Origin: Garcia nutans
Taxonomy: Eukaryota > Streptophyta > Magnoliopsida > Malpighiales > Euphorbiaceae
DNA: 64,000 nt
Direction: 5' to 3'
NCBI GenBank assembly: GCA_947685225.1
Contig: CANTUV010000007.1
Coordinates: 17,256,501 to 17,320,500 of the forward strand
Under the pieces are notes generated by a model. It was given only the letters and a program-made list of their open reading frames with translations, was not told the DNA's origin and searched no databases. The translations under genes and the position numbers were made by a program. Of the stretch, positions 23,931 through 36,460 are shown one piece after another. Positions within the stretch are counted from its first letter, which is position 1. Each line of letters opens with the position of its first letter.

Positions 23931-25508
23931 ATCGCATTGGCTCTAATCTTTGGAGAGACTTCCCTTAATTTCTTGTGTTTAGTTATTGCATATTTTTGTT
24001 ATTTTTTGTTTTGTTTTTGATGTTAACATTTTATATTTTGGATATTTTATTTTATATATTGTATTTTGTTTTTGAACATTTGTGTTTGTGATGAAAAGGT
24101 AGGGTTTTGCCTCACCAGGGTACGATGGAAAACAGGTTGTACTTTAACTCTTTCTCTTTATTATTATTGTTTTCCATTGAGGACAATGTAAATTCTAAAG
24201 TGTGGGGTAATCTTTTAGCTTTTCTTTAATTTTTGTTTTGTTTGTCTTGGTGTGTTTTATTATGCGTTGTGCATGGTATAATTGTTGAAAACTTATTGAC
24301 TTTTATGTGATTCTGGTATTATATTTGAGACTTTAGTATCAGCATAGAGATTAGCATTTCAATTCATTCAGGATCAATTTTCACATTCTGCAATTCATGA
24401 CATATAAATCTTTGAGAACCCACCTTTGTGAGTTTTGAGCCTCATAGATTGAATGTTATTGTCAATTGAATTTCTTTTCTTAAGTGTGCACCTTCATGAT
24501 TTTGCATACTAATTGAACTCACATTATGATTTAATCTCAAGTTTTAAAATGATGAAGGCAAATTAGGTTAGCCCTTTAGCTTAAAAAGACCTCCCTTAAT
24601 TATGAATTCCTTAGTGAGCCAAGTTGAGCCTTTTGACCTTTTCTTGATTGATCAACACAATTCACAACTCAACTTTTGCTTATTATCATCATACCTGCAT
24701 TAAGGAATGGAGTTTCTTATGATATGACAATAGGGTGGTTTGATTCAAAAGTGTGGGGTAAGCAATTAAAAAAAAATTGTATTGCTATTTGGGGTTGAAA
24801 TGCATACTTTGCACATTGTATTTGCTAAGAGTTGGTGATTCTTTTCCTCTTCATTTTAAGCTAGATGTTCCATGCAATTTTATATTTTGTATATATATAT
24901 ATATAAAGAAAGAGAAATATAAATATAAAAAAAGATAAATAAAAGAAAATAAAGAAAAGATATATATATACAAAATTCAAATATTTTCTAGCATTAGTTA
25001 TCAAAGAGGAATGTCGACTCATGTACTTTTCTTTTAGTGTGCAAGTATGTAAGATTATTAAGGGTTGGTGAATATGCCATTTGAGGGAGCTATGAGTTTC
25101 TGAGCAAGAGTATTGTCTAATTTAGATACTCCATTTCTTGATGTTCCAGCTTAAATGTCTTTTCTCATACCTTCACCTTAGCCCCATTACATCCAAATAA
25201 AAGACCTTCGGATTATTTCTTGAGAAAATCAGTGAGGGAGATTGGATAATTAAGCAAGTTTATGGTAGTATGCAGTCATGAGTAGTTTGAGTGAATTAAC
25301 CTTTGAAATCGAGTGAAACACTTAGATGAGAGATAAGATTTGTATGTCTGGATTAATGAATGAGTTAAGAAAATCCTTGATTGAAGTAAAATTGCAATTA
25401 TTTATGGCTGAGTCTTAAAGGATTTCATCTTATATACTGGAATTATAGTTAAGGTTGTTTAAGTTTTTAATTTATGCCATGTGAATTTGCTTAAGGACAA
25501 GCAAAGTT
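23931..25508 (+). other. Athila C 3' untranslated region
   Basis: About 1.6 kb without a credible gene. The motif AAGTGTGGGGTAA/G occurs at about 24199, 24750 and 25511, resembling repeated polypurine tracts. A short AT/A-rich low-complexity run lies at 24890-24970. No other structure seen. Confidence 0.7.
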
Positions 25509-25524
25509 TTAAGTGTGGGGTAGT
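25509..25524 (+). other. Polypurine tract of Athila C
   Basis: TTAAGTGTGGGGTAGT immediately before the 3' LTR start TGTTTTATTAG. Confidence 0.8.
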
Positions 25525-27125
25525 TGTTTTATTAGTTTTTGTTATAGATTTGTATCTTATTTATTATGATAATTATTGTTTTCTTTAGGTATTTTGGTAG
25601 TTTCAATCGGTTTATTTAGTGTTTTCATTAATTTTGGTAGTTTAAATTTATTTCAGTGTTTTTATCATTTTTATCCAAATTTTTAGTGTGGTGTTTATGT
25701 TTTGTTGGTTAATGTTCATTTAATTCTTGTTTTAAGTTTGTTCCAAGTTTTGTTTTAGGTTAAAAAGCCAAGGAACCAAGAAGAAGGAAAAATTGGGCAG
25801 TGACTGACACACTCAGAGGACACAGCCAAGCCACTGGCCGTGTCCTATATTAAGCTAAGGAAGAAGACCAAGACATAGAAGGTGACACAAGCAAGGGACA
25901 CGGCCAAGCTTGTGGCCGTGTCCCTCCAAAATTGTCCAACACGGCCAAGTTGTTTAAGCTTGGCCGTGTCACACTCAAGTCCAAAGCAAAAGAAAGATGA
26001 AAATCAAGCAGTAGAAGACACCTTCAGGGGACACGGCCAAGCTTGTGGCCATGTCCCTCCAAAAACCTCAGACACGGCCAAGTTCACTTGAGCATGGGCG
26101 TGTCACTCATGGATTAATGAAGACGCGGATTTTTGGAGCGGAGGTTTCATATAAATATTAAGATTAGGGTTTTTAAAGTGGAGGTGGAGAGTTTGAGTTT
26201 AGATTGAGCCGTCAAAGAACATTAGGGTTTTGATATCTTGTTTTCTTTGATATTTTGATTACACTTGGATTAAACTAGTCTAGATTGAATTCGTTTTAGC
26301 CATTGCAACATTCTTCGAGCAAATTCTGAACAAGAGATTCTTCAAAAGCAAAAGGGAGTTGTAATTTGGTTTTGTTCTCAAACTTTATCTCTTTAATTTC
26401 ATTGGAATTGTATTCATGAATTCTATTATGTCTAAACTAATTTCTTTGAATTTTAATGACATGAATATGTTTGATATCATTATGAACTAATTTGATCTAG
26501 TCTAGGGTTTGTATGGATCTGCTATGATTGTATGAATTGGTTATTGCTCTTAACTAATTATTTCTTTAGCCTTGATTGAATGGAATATTGTTAATATATA
26601 ATTGATTGGCCACCAATTATGTGTTTTAAGGTATTAGATGAAGGATTGAGAGATGAAGTCTAATGCTGGAACAATTCAATTTGGGACTTGGGTGAATTAG
26701 AGATATAACCTAAGAAAAAGATTATTTCAATAGTAATAAGATTATTTAAGAGAGGTTTGAATGCGAGAGCTTATTTCCTTGATTCGATTAATTAAGTTGC
26801 TTGAGATTTAATCTTTGAAATTAAATTGGTTGAGAGGAATAACCGTTCATACATATGAGTAGTAGAGAAGTGCAAACCCTAGACAATTCTATTAAGTGAA
26901 TCAATACATCAGTCCAGTTTACTTTTATTTGTTTTAAACCTTAATCAATCTGTCTTCTTAAATTGTTAGCAATTTTAATTTATTAATTACTTGTTATTTA
27001 TAATCTAATAATCAATTAGCTATTCTAGCTTCCTTGAGAGACGACCTTGGGGCGATCACCTTTGCTACAGCTACCTCGTATACTTACGAGTGACGCTTTG
27101 TGGTAGAGTTAATTAGAGTGCAACA
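25525..27125 (+). repeat. Athila C 3' LTR, uninterrupted
   Basis: 1,601 bp from TGTTTTATTAG to GTGCAACA. It shows the pre-insertion state of the D target site near 25740-25744. It contains palindromic modules (25816-26105) and TATAAATATT at 26150-26159. Many C/T and G/A differences from the 5' LTR fall within the modules. Confidence 0.95.
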
Positions 27126-27130
27126 CGCGC
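27126..27130. repeat. Target-site duplication CGCGC, right of Athila C
   Basis: Pairs with 7716-7720. Confidence 0.85.
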
Positions 27131-27587
27131 AGGTGACAGGGTAAATTCGATTGTGCCAGAGCTCTCGTCTAGACCGAGTTGAGTCTAGGCTTGAGACTTT
27201 GAGATCAGAGTTGTTAGTGGACATCAAGACCAGAGGCAAACTGCCAGCATGTTTAAATTTCATATTTTTGTACTTATTGATTTTGGTGTAAACATATGTA
27301 TATTCCCCTGCATTTTCCGCTGTTTATTAAACTAATGTTTTGGATAAACTTTTGGGGTAATAAAGATATATGAATATGTATTTTAATCAGGAATGTTTTT
27401 TTCTATTGATTTTTATAAAATAAGTTAAACATTTTTAGTTTATTCAGATTTTAGAAATGAAGACTTCGATTTTATAGTTAAAAATTGTTTTGTTTCTAAA
27501 TGGATTGTGACATTCCTGTATATGATATATGTATGTTACATATGTAGGTGTATGTGGTGTATGCATATTGGGTATAGGGGTGTTACA
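27131..27587 (+). repeat. Element A 3' LTR, second part
   Basis: AGGTGACAGGG onward to GGGGTGTTACA. The end equals the LTR end of D (GGGTGTTACA). Joined to 5525-7720 it completes a 2,653-bp LTR. Confidence 0.88.
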
Positions 27588-27871
27588 CCAATTGGTTCAT
27601 CTATTTATATTTGCATCTTCTTGGCAAACCCTATGATCTGTTTAATACAAAATATGACAAATAACACACTAATAGGTCATTTATTTATATTTGCAGCTTT
27701 TAGTAATCCAATATGCTTATTTAAGTGCAAAATGTGGTAACTAATCACAAGGAAGGAGAAGCTAGCGGTCTTAGTAAGGATTTGGAGGAAGAGTTGTGCA
27801 TTGATGAAATTGCTCATGCAAATGTAAAAGTCTTAAATATATAAGAGGGGTTGGATTTGGAGGAGAGTATG
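27588..27871. other. Unassigned 284 bp between A and G
   Basis: AT-rich, no gene, repeat or element end recognised. It may be old flanking sequence or the remnant of another element. Confidence 0.6.
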
Positions 27872-29575
27872 TGTGAGTAGGGATGTTTGCCCCCACTTTT
27901 GGTAGAATAGTTCTTTCAATTTCGATATTTTTAGGCTCTGGGCTTTAGAGAACACGGGCCTAAACTCAGAGAATTTAGAGTCGCCACCCGAACAGGCCAG
28001 GAATGAAATTGAAAAGGGTGGATGACTCGATTCTTAAGAAATTCCCAACCCCCTACTTGGGTTCGGAAAGTTGAGTATATATGAGGAAGGTGAGAATGAC
28101 CTAACACTCTCATAATGCCCAGTTCATTGGAACCGGCCTCCTTTTCAGGTCTAAATATTAATAAATCCTTAATTATCATGACATCATCCACATTACTAGC
28201 ATTATTAAAATAAATGATACCATATTATCAATCAAAATACATCAAACAAAATGGGGCACCCATATGAGATGAAAGCATGCTCTTACAATATCAAAGTCCA
28301 AAATACAAATAAAATAGGATACCCGCCAAAAAGTGGAAATGTGTCCCTTACAATTATCCCAAAAATAAATTAAAATAACCAACATAACAAAAGAAAAAAT
28401 TTAAATAAATTAAGACACCCACCATAAGTAGAAGCATGCCTTTTATAATCTCAAAATTTCAAATAATAAGAAATTATAATCCATAAACATATAAAGAATT
28501 ATAAAATCAGGGCTATACCAATGAAATTAAGATCAATAAAAAATTGTAATCCATAAGTAAATCTTAATATTAACTCCTTAATAAATTATAGTGCGCAACG
28601 CACACGGTGGTCTCACTTAAATCTAAGATTTTCACAAGTTAAACACGATTAGGACTTCAATTGTGTGGGATTTCAAAACCAAATGAATAACAATGAATTA
28701 AACAATAAGGATGATCAATGAAATTTAATTAAAATGAATTAGTATGATCATAACTACATTTTTTAGTTCCACCAAGGTAATTTATTGAACCAAGCACCTT
28801 CGTGCTGCTGCTTGGATCAACTGTTATCTTGGCCAAGCCAATGTAATATGAAGACCTATATTTTTCTTCAACTATTGCCTTTATGTTGGTTGTATTGATT
28901 GCTTCTCATTCTATCTCAATTCACTCTCTGTCACTTTAATTTGCCCAATGTCTCTTTAATTTGCTCTCTGTCTCTTTAATTTCCTCTCCCCCTGTTTTCC
29001 TTTTGATTCATATTTATAATGCTTAAATTAGGATTAACTCTGATTATTAATCCTAATCTGGTTCCAACACTTAATTGTTATATGAAATTTTCACAAGTTA
29101 AACATGATTAGGACTTCTAATTTTGGCTAAAATCGAACTCATGTCGAATTAGACTCGCTCATATCAAATTGAACCATGGCCAATTCGATATGAGCTTCAT
29201 GCACATATCAAACTGGACATTGTCCAATTTGATATGATTGAAGATCATATCGATTTCGATAAAGTCCAAATTGACATGAATAAAATTGTGTCGATTTGGA
29301 TGAATCCAAATCAATATGGGCATAATCGATATCGACTCAAACCGAACAAAATTAATTTCTAATTTTTGGATTGGACCTAATTTGGACTTTCATAAATTGG
29401 ACTAGTTTAATTTGGGCCTTATAAAATTGGACCAATCTAATTCAAGGCTTTAAACTAGGTTTAAGATTTTAGAATTGGACTATATTTAGCTTGGCCTTTT
29501 AGAATCAGATCGTATTTGGCTTAGCCTCATTCAATCAGGATCATACTTGTTCAAAGCTAAAATTATGGGTCTACA
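27872..29575 (-). repeat. Element G: minus-strand Tat-lineage LTR
   Basis: Plus strand runs TGTGAGTAGGGAT to GGGTCTACA, so the minus-strand LTR is TGTAGACCC...CTCACA. Shared blocks with LTRs E and F include GGCTC-GGGC-TTAGAGAACACGG and GAGTCGCCACCC, and CACCC...GTAGAAACATG. At 1,704 bp it is shorter than E (2,390) and F (2,227), so it has deletions. Its internal side is cut by E. Confidence 0.85.
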
Positions 29576-29751
29576 GTTTTGTCCACTGTTTGAATAATCT
29601 TGAATTTATTTGGAAAGTGAAAAGGAATCTGTCTTTAAGTTGATCTTGGATGCTTTTTGTGTTTTGGACCCATGAATTTATTTTGGGTTTTGGACCCATG
29701 AATTTGGTTTGGATTCTGGACCGATAACTTGGTTTGGGTTCTAGACCAATG
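29576..29751 (-). mobile_element. Element G internal stub with hairpin repeats
   Basis: Directly right of LTR G, the plus strand carries GGGTTTTGGACCC, GGATTCTGGACC and GGGTTCTAGACC copies. This matches the array beside the 3' LTR of F, so it is the 3' end of G's internal region, interrupted at 29752 by E. Confidence 0.75.
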
Positions 29752-32141
29752 TGTAAATCCTTAATTTTTGACCCAGTCTGGTCCAATATTTTTTATATAG
29801 TCCAAAATAATTTTTGTGGTATTTTAATTAAATAATATTTATTTTAGTATTTATTATTTATAATTTTAAATAAAAATAAAAAGGTAATATTAGTAAAGTT
29901 AAAAAAATAATAAATAAATAAATAAATAAAAATTGGCAATTGGGCACAAGGCAATTTGCTGCAGGAAATTCCTGCGGCGAATTGGCTAGCCCACCCCAGC
30001 TCTCGCAATTTTCGCCCGCAGCAATTTTTCGCCAGCGTAATTTTTCAGCGCAGTTTTTTTCGAAACCGAATTCTATTTGGTTTTGATTTCTTTTCCTAAA
30101 TGGTTTAATTTTCTTAGACAATTAGAATTAGGTTTTGATTATTTTTCCTATAAATACCACATTAAAACACAGAATTAGGGGGGAATTATTTTACTTGATC
30201 TGGACTTTGGAGAAAAAAACTTGGGACTCAAAAATTCTTTCGGCCAAAAGAAAACCCTAGCAAGCAAGAAAAAATTCAAGAGACAGCAACCAAAGGAAGC
30301 AATCATCTCCAGATTGCTTTGCTCAACCAAAATCAAATCGGAAGCAGGCAACAACTTGGTTCAATTTCTTCAAATTTGGTGGAGCCTTCAAACGTAGGTA
30401 AATTGCTCTAACTTTAGTTTATTCAATCATCAATCATCTTCATCTTTTAAACCATCATCACACTACCCAGTTACTTAATTCTTCCTTCAATTTAATTTAG
30501 GCAGTAGCATGAATTAATTCATACAATAGTTAAGAACTTAATTAAAGTAAATAATATAATCATTAAACACAAATCTAATTTCATAAACCCTAATTTATTC
30601 AAACCCTATTTCTTAATTAACTTTGTTTTCAAACCTTCACAATAGCTATTTTGCTATAATTTTATTCAGTGAGCAATTTTAATCTTTCAACAATAAATTT
30701 GGCTTTTTTATTTTTGTTTCACCCAAAAATATATAAGTAGTTGATATAGTCAATATTTTAAAGCACACTCAACTTTGATCACGGAAAAACATCAAACTCT
30801 AAAATCAAAATCATCATCCACATAATTGAGATTTCAAACCATAAAACCCTAATATCTTATCTGTAAAACCCTAAAACCTTAATAGCCTTAAAATATGTTT
30901 TTTCAAATCTAAAACCCTAATTACATCTTTGTAAAAATCAAAATAACAATTTGTTTGCTTAAAACCCTAACTAAACCTACTTTTTTAAATCACAGTAACA
31001 TTATTTTCATAAAACATCCAAAATCCAAAATCTTTTAAACATCCAGTAGCTATGTTATTACCTTAAAATATTTCTCAACTAATTAAACTAGTATATGCAA
31101 AACTCTATTTAGTGAACTTAAAACTCAATCTAGTTAATCTAAAATCTTAAATTCTTAACTCAGTAACCATAATCTAGTGAACCTAAAACCCAATCTTTTA
31201 AAATTATAAACCCTTATGTCTTAAGGTTCCAAAAACCTAATTTCATGATGTTAGCCCTAAACCCTAATTTGATTAACCAAACACCTTACTATTTTCTTAA
31301 ATTTATGAAACCCTAATCCATTCCAATTTTCCAAAATCTTCACAGTAGCCTAAATAATGATAATAATTCCAAAATCCCAAAACCCTAAATGTTAATTAAA
31401 GAACCCTAAATTGAGATGTAAACCTAAATTTGTATCTTTATTTGCTTTATTTAATTTTAGATTCAATTATGTAGTTTATTATATGTTTTGATTTATTTAA
31501 TTTCAATGCTTGCTTTATTTAATTTATCATGGATGGATATTTTCTTTATTATTATTTGTTTGTGTTGGTATTAAAATTGTAAGAGGTATGTTTCCACTTT
31601 ATGGGTACCTCATTAATTAATTTTCTTGTAATTTAAATTGCTTTTATATTTTAGACCAATGTAAAGGACATGTTTTCACCTTTCAGTGGGTGTCCTATTT
31701 AGTTTAGACGTGGATAATGTAAGGACATGTTTCCATCTTCGGATGGGTGCCCATTTATTTGCTTTGTTTACACATTGCTTTGATTTTAATATAACGATGC
31801 TTTATTTTAATTGTTGCATGTAATATGGATAATATTATTATACTTAATAATTTTATAATATTAAGACCTGCAAAGGAGGTCGATTCCAATGAATCGGGCG
31901 TTGTAGGGGTGCTGGGCCATTTCTCACCTTCCCCACACTTACCCAACTTTTCGAACCCATTAGGGGGTTGGAGATTCCTTAGGAATCGAGTCATCCACCC
32001 CTTTCTTTTTCCCAGTCCATCCGGGTGGCGACTCTATTTTCTCCGGACTTAGGCCCGTGTTCTCTAAAGCCCCGAGCCTAAACAGTGCCGAAGTTGCAAT
32101 AACCATTCTAACGGGAGTGGGGGCGAAAATCCCCGCTCACA
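29752..32141 (+). repeat. Element E 5' LTR
   Basis: 2,390 bp from TGTAAATCC to CCCCGCTCACA, next to the primer-binding site. About ten AAACCCTAA-type teloboxes lie between 30250 and 31410. Blocks of the type GACATG-TTTC-CACC-TTC-GTGGGTG recur three times at about 31580-31750 (a loose tandem repeat). Confidence 0.85.
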
Positions 32142-32142
32142 G

Positions 32143-32160
32143 TGGCGACTCCACTGGGGA
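32143..32160 (+). other. Primer-binding site of element E
   Basis: TGGCGACTCCACTGGGGA begins one base after the LTR. This is the tRNA-Arg-type site known from Tat/Ogre elements. Confidence 0.8.
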
Positions 32161-33314
32161 CAAGAAAAGCTGATTCCATTGGTCTTTATATTATTCTATT
32201 CTTTCTTATCATGATATTATCCATTGCATCATTTAGATTGTATCGTGTGCGAGTTAGGCTACCCGCGTTACCCGTGTTGTGTTATGTAAGAGATACCATA
32301 CTTTCACTCAAGGTATGGAGATTGAGCATGGCATAACCACTCATAGCCTTGTACCATTTGGTATATACTTGCTATGGGAACCTAAGCCTTTTAACCTAAA
32401 GACTAAAGCTCATGTAATTGGCCTAGTTCCTTTCCTTAGGTTTTTACCCCAAATGTTTGTTGTTTGACTATGGTTAATTTATCTTGGCTTAAATCATGGC
32501 TTATTTAATTTGTTCTTTTTCTAATATGACCTACATATATTGTAAGCTCAAAATAAATTTTTCTTTAAAGTCCAAAAGACCAAAGCTATTTTCAAAACTT
32601 TTTTAAAATGTTCTTTGGACATAAAACTTTCTAAAAAACAAATTAAAAAAATGCTTTTCTCATGATCCAAATACAAAGCCCAAAATATGTTTTTTCTAAA
32701 ATCTTTTCACAATGGGCTTAGAAACAAAATTATTTTTATAACCTCTTGAAAGAGCTTACAAGCTATTTAGGTCAATTATGAAAATATCAAAAAATCAATT
32801 GTGAGCCTAGTTTATACTAAGAATTATTAATCATGGGCTTGCTTTTGGCACGAATCATTAGTTACTTTTTAAGTGAGAAATCTATTCATAATAAACCTCT
32901 TAATTTAGTTTTAATCCAATATAGCATAAAAGCTATTTTAGTTAGTTGGATGGAGTAAAGCCTAATTAATGAGAATTATTATGAACTAATTTTTATTTTT
33001 AAAATATAACTATTGGTTGAAAAGTCTGAGGGAAATATTCGAAAATAAGATACCCGATGTTGGTATTTTGTTAACCATATACATAGGAAAAGAGACTCAC
33101 CATTCATGTGTGGATGTTATAAGGTTGGAAAGAACGTCCTATTTGTCATTTTTTATTTATTGTTTGTGCATACATACATACATACATACATACATGCATC
33201 ACATGACATATCATTAATCCTTTCTAGCTCATAGACCCGAAGTGCGATAATCCAAGAGCATACAACGATATCACCAACAACATTGATTTTTGATTCAAGT
33301 GCTTCATTGGGAGG
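32161..33314 (+). other. Element E 5' leader
   Basis: Non-coding leader between primer-binding site and gag. It contains a (CATA)n microsatellite at about 33166-33195. No credible gene. Confidence 0.65.
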
Positions 33315-33970
33315 ATGGATGCAAGCCGGCTAAGGGATATAATCGATGAAGTTATCAAAGCTAGGATGGCCGAGCTACAAGATCAATTTGTTGAAATTAT
33401 GAAGACCTAGTTGATTGAAATTCTAGAGCTCATCAATAATGCTAAGATAGCATCCATGGAGAACATGTTCACTAATAGAGATCGAATGAATAATAAGGGA
33501 CCAATCCATATTCTAGAGACCAGCCGAATCATGTGCTATCTAAGTGGGGCAATAAGGACGGCTATTACCCAGTGGAAAAAGTCAAAGGGAAAGAGAGAAG
33601 AACCATTTTTCTGCAAAATGAAATTATCAGCCTAGCAATCAAAATACATAAAAGGAAGCTGATGTTAATGCCACCAGTCAAGGAGGAATGAGGAAATTTT
33701 TGAAATTGGGGAAGCCGCTATCTTGGATCCTCAATAAGCTATAAAAGAAAGTATTGTTATAACCCTTGACTCCTCGACCTTTTCCAAATCCTTTACCCCC
33801 AAAATTTGATACTAAGGCTTTTTGTCAATTTCATCAGACTCAAGGACATGAGAATATATGTACTCAATTGAGGCATGAGATCTAAGATTTAATTGACAAT
33901 GGTAAACTGCCTGAGCCTGATAAGCAAAACACTAAGAATAATCCTCTACCTAAATTTAAAAGGCGCCATC
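33315..33970 (+). pseudogene. Element E gag remnant
   Basis: From ATG at 33315 it reads MDASRLRDIIDEVIKARMAELQDQF, then a TAG at 33408-33410, then an open stretch to 33635. After a damaged part, 33763-33970 reads PRPFPNPLPPKFDTKAFCQFH, then GHENICTQLRHEI, stop, DLIDNGKLPEP. The Cys-x-Phe-His...Gly-His...Cys...LRHEI(Q)DLI pattern is the zinc-finger end of Tat-lineage gag. The middle of gag is deleted. No protease or RT follows. Confidence 0.75.
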
Positions 33971-36460
33971 ACTTACAACTTTCATGAAGAGTTTTATCTT
34001 GTCATCTTGTGATGATATGGATAGAGAAGCTGCTAAAGATGATGTGCTACTAAGCAAGCTTGGACTAACTGTAGATGATGAAGCAATGAACCTTGATGAT
34101 GAAAAAAATCCTTGCCCTTGACATGTCTAAATAAATGGAGTATCTTCGACTCCAACTCAACAAACTTTCCTTAGCTTGAATATTACTCTATTTATTTTTC
34201 TTTCTTCAATAATTAATTGGAACAATCATTTTTTTCAAATTGTTTGAATAAATTCCTTTCAAAAATTTTAAACCAACGAGGAATCTAGCTTGATGATTCA
34301 TGAATTAATATATTTAGGCATCATGATTTGAATGACTTTACTAGGTGAGGGAATTATTCTATAGCATTGAGTTGTGTATGCATACTTAGAGAGGGCTCCT
34401 GCATAATTATCTTTGTCTAAGTCCCAGTCAGTCTTAGAACATGCTTTGACAAATTTTCGAGGCAAATTTGAACTCTGCTTATTTAAGAGAAAAATGATCT
34501 AGGCATTGTTTGACTAGCCAATAACTAGTATCCACCCAATTAAACATCAATTCCTAGTTGTCCCTTTGAGCCTTCATAAAATTTTATCTTTCTTTTCATT
34601 GGCTTACAAACCCCAACAACCTACCTTGACCTATTGTGATACTTTTGACAAGGCTTATGATCACTAAGGTGAAGAGGCAAGAAGATCAAAGAATGGAATG
34701 CATAGACAAAGACGTAAGGATTGTTGATGCTTTCAAGACCATAAGGGTAGTTGAAGTTCACCTAATATCTCCAATCTATCAAGATAACATCAGAGTAACA
34801 AATGATTATCCTTGTTAAAGAAGATTAATGTCACTCTACTCATCCATTATTAGAAACCCAAGTTGGTACAAACAAGTCAACTCTTTTAGAGCTGGAACCA
34901 AAAAAAAAAAGAAGAACCAAAAAAAAAGAAAAGAAAAAAAAAGAAGATAAAACCCAAAATGGTTTAGAAATCCAGCTGAGTTCTCTTTTACCTAAAAGCA
35001 GCAAAAGGCTTCCATTTGGTTTATAAGGACAGTTTGACTTGAATTGGCCCAACCTAACCAAAGATTTGATCAAAATTAGAGAGATAGAAGAAAGGTCACC
35101 TAGTTCTCAAAAGTCCTATACTTGATAGTCCTACATGAAAGAAGGACAAAATGATAAAATGCTCAAAGAAAGGGAAGAGTAAGAAAAATAAAAGAAAGAA
35201 AAGGGAGAAGAAGAAAAGAAATGAATTTGGGTACCAAACTTTTTGCAATGGCAAAGAATATCCCAATCAAGTTCTAGATTAATGCTAAAAAGATGGGAGA
35301 ACTCTCAAACCTCTATCTTTTTATGTTTCCAACTGCCTAAAGTTCCAACAAGCAGTTTGTAGCGTGAAGGTTTGTCCATTGTGTCACATCAACTCTAATC
35401 TCAAAATGGCTTTCACTTAACACGTGTCCCTTATAGACCCCATTTCAAGCCTATCAAAGACCTATTGATCTTTCTTGGTAGGTAGAGTCTATTAGGGGAG
35501 ATAGTTTGGATAAGCATGCATATGAGATAGACAATATCTAAACTCAATAAGACCTTCAACTAAGTAATGTGTATGTGCCTATCTGAAGTGCAATAGTTCT
35601 TGCTTAAATATAAATGATTCCCGAGCTTAGTATGGTAACTAGGGTTGTCGTATTATAGATATGTTAATTTGAAAAATCAAGTCATAAGGTACATTGACAT
35701 TGATTTGGCAAAGCCAACATTTGATTTCAAAATTAAAATTCAAAAAAAAAAGAAAAAAAATTTACAAAGCCTTCAAGTTAAGGGAAGTATGTGGAATCAT
35801 CGAACCCTGAAGGACACATTGGGCAAAGAAAATGATTACTGGCAAGGTCATGAACTACCAATTGATAAATTGAATCAAAATTTGAAATGGATGTATTTCT
35901 ACTGCTTGGGGCCTCCATTATTCATGTTTTCAATATCTCAAAGATAAAAGCCATAAATGTGAAGCATTCTGTCATTCCAATCCAAGACCTGAACGAGCAT
36001 CTGAAAGGAACCAATGAGAACACTTCTGCTGATCACCTCGGTCTATGAGTCAATGGAACCATTGTAAGTATTATTCATGCATATCATGCATACATGAGCA
36101 TATCACATTGCATTTTTCTTGTATTGTATTGTCTATTCTTTGTCAAAGTGAACAGCAAACACCCTGTGAAGTTAAGAATCAAAAGAAGATATGAAATCAG
36201 GGGGCATGGAAGGACCATTACTCAAAGAAGCTCCAGTCACTTTATAAAAATAAGAGATCCATGTTTGTGCGAAGAACTATACAACACAAACATCAATCAG
36301 AGACTGCATGAGAAAAATCATTGGGGGCAAGGAGAAGATATGAAGGCTAGATAAAAAAAGAGAATTGCAGTAAAAATACAAATTATATATCATCATTATT
36401 ATTTTTATCATTATACTTATTATACAATATTTCCTCAATTGATACAATACTGATAGATTA
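33971..36460. other. Element E interior without recognisable genes
   Basis: About 2.5 kb where pol would be expected. I see only short broken frames and A-rich low-complexity runs (for example 34899-34940 and 35160-35220). It may hold pol wreckage too decayed to recognise by eye. Confidence 0.55.

Larger units (their letters stand above)
7721..27125 (+). mobile_element. Element C: non-autonomous Athila-type Ty3 element
   Basis: A + strand element bounded by CGCGC duplications, with 1.6-kb LTRs. Its primer-binding site fits tRNA-Asp and its gag, protease and env-like ORF are of Athila type. The stretch from after protease to the end of integrase is missing, so RT, RNase H and the integrase core are absent. 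Its 5' LTR holds element D. The two LTRs differ at well over 20 sites by eye (about 2%), so it is older than D. Confidence 0.9.
1..27587 (+). mobile_element. Element A: decayed Tekay-like Ty3 chromovirus, host of the left nest
   Basis: A Ty3 element enters from the left edge, with RT at base 3 and its 3' LTR ending at 27587. The order RT, RNase H, integrase, chromodomain, purine tract, LTR is that of plant chromoviruses. Its protein and LTR closely match the better preserved element D, so both belong to one family. Three insertions interrupt it: solo LTR B, Athila C, and D inside C. With these removed the 3' LTR is about 2,653 bp, against 2,652 bp for each LTR of D. The 5' LTR, gag and protease lie outside the window. 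Confidence 0.9.

Noticed and set aside
30580..31410. Interstitial telomere tract
   Set aside because: AAACCCTAA motifs are dispersed and not tandem; they belong to the E LTR.
33166..33195. (CATA)n run as a functional repeat
   Set aside because: A short simple microsatellite in a non-coding leader. No further structure.
34840..35073. 77-codon minus-strand frame rich in Phe and Leu
   Set aside because: It translates an A-rich low-complexity run (34899-34940). It looks like a membrane segment only because of base composition.
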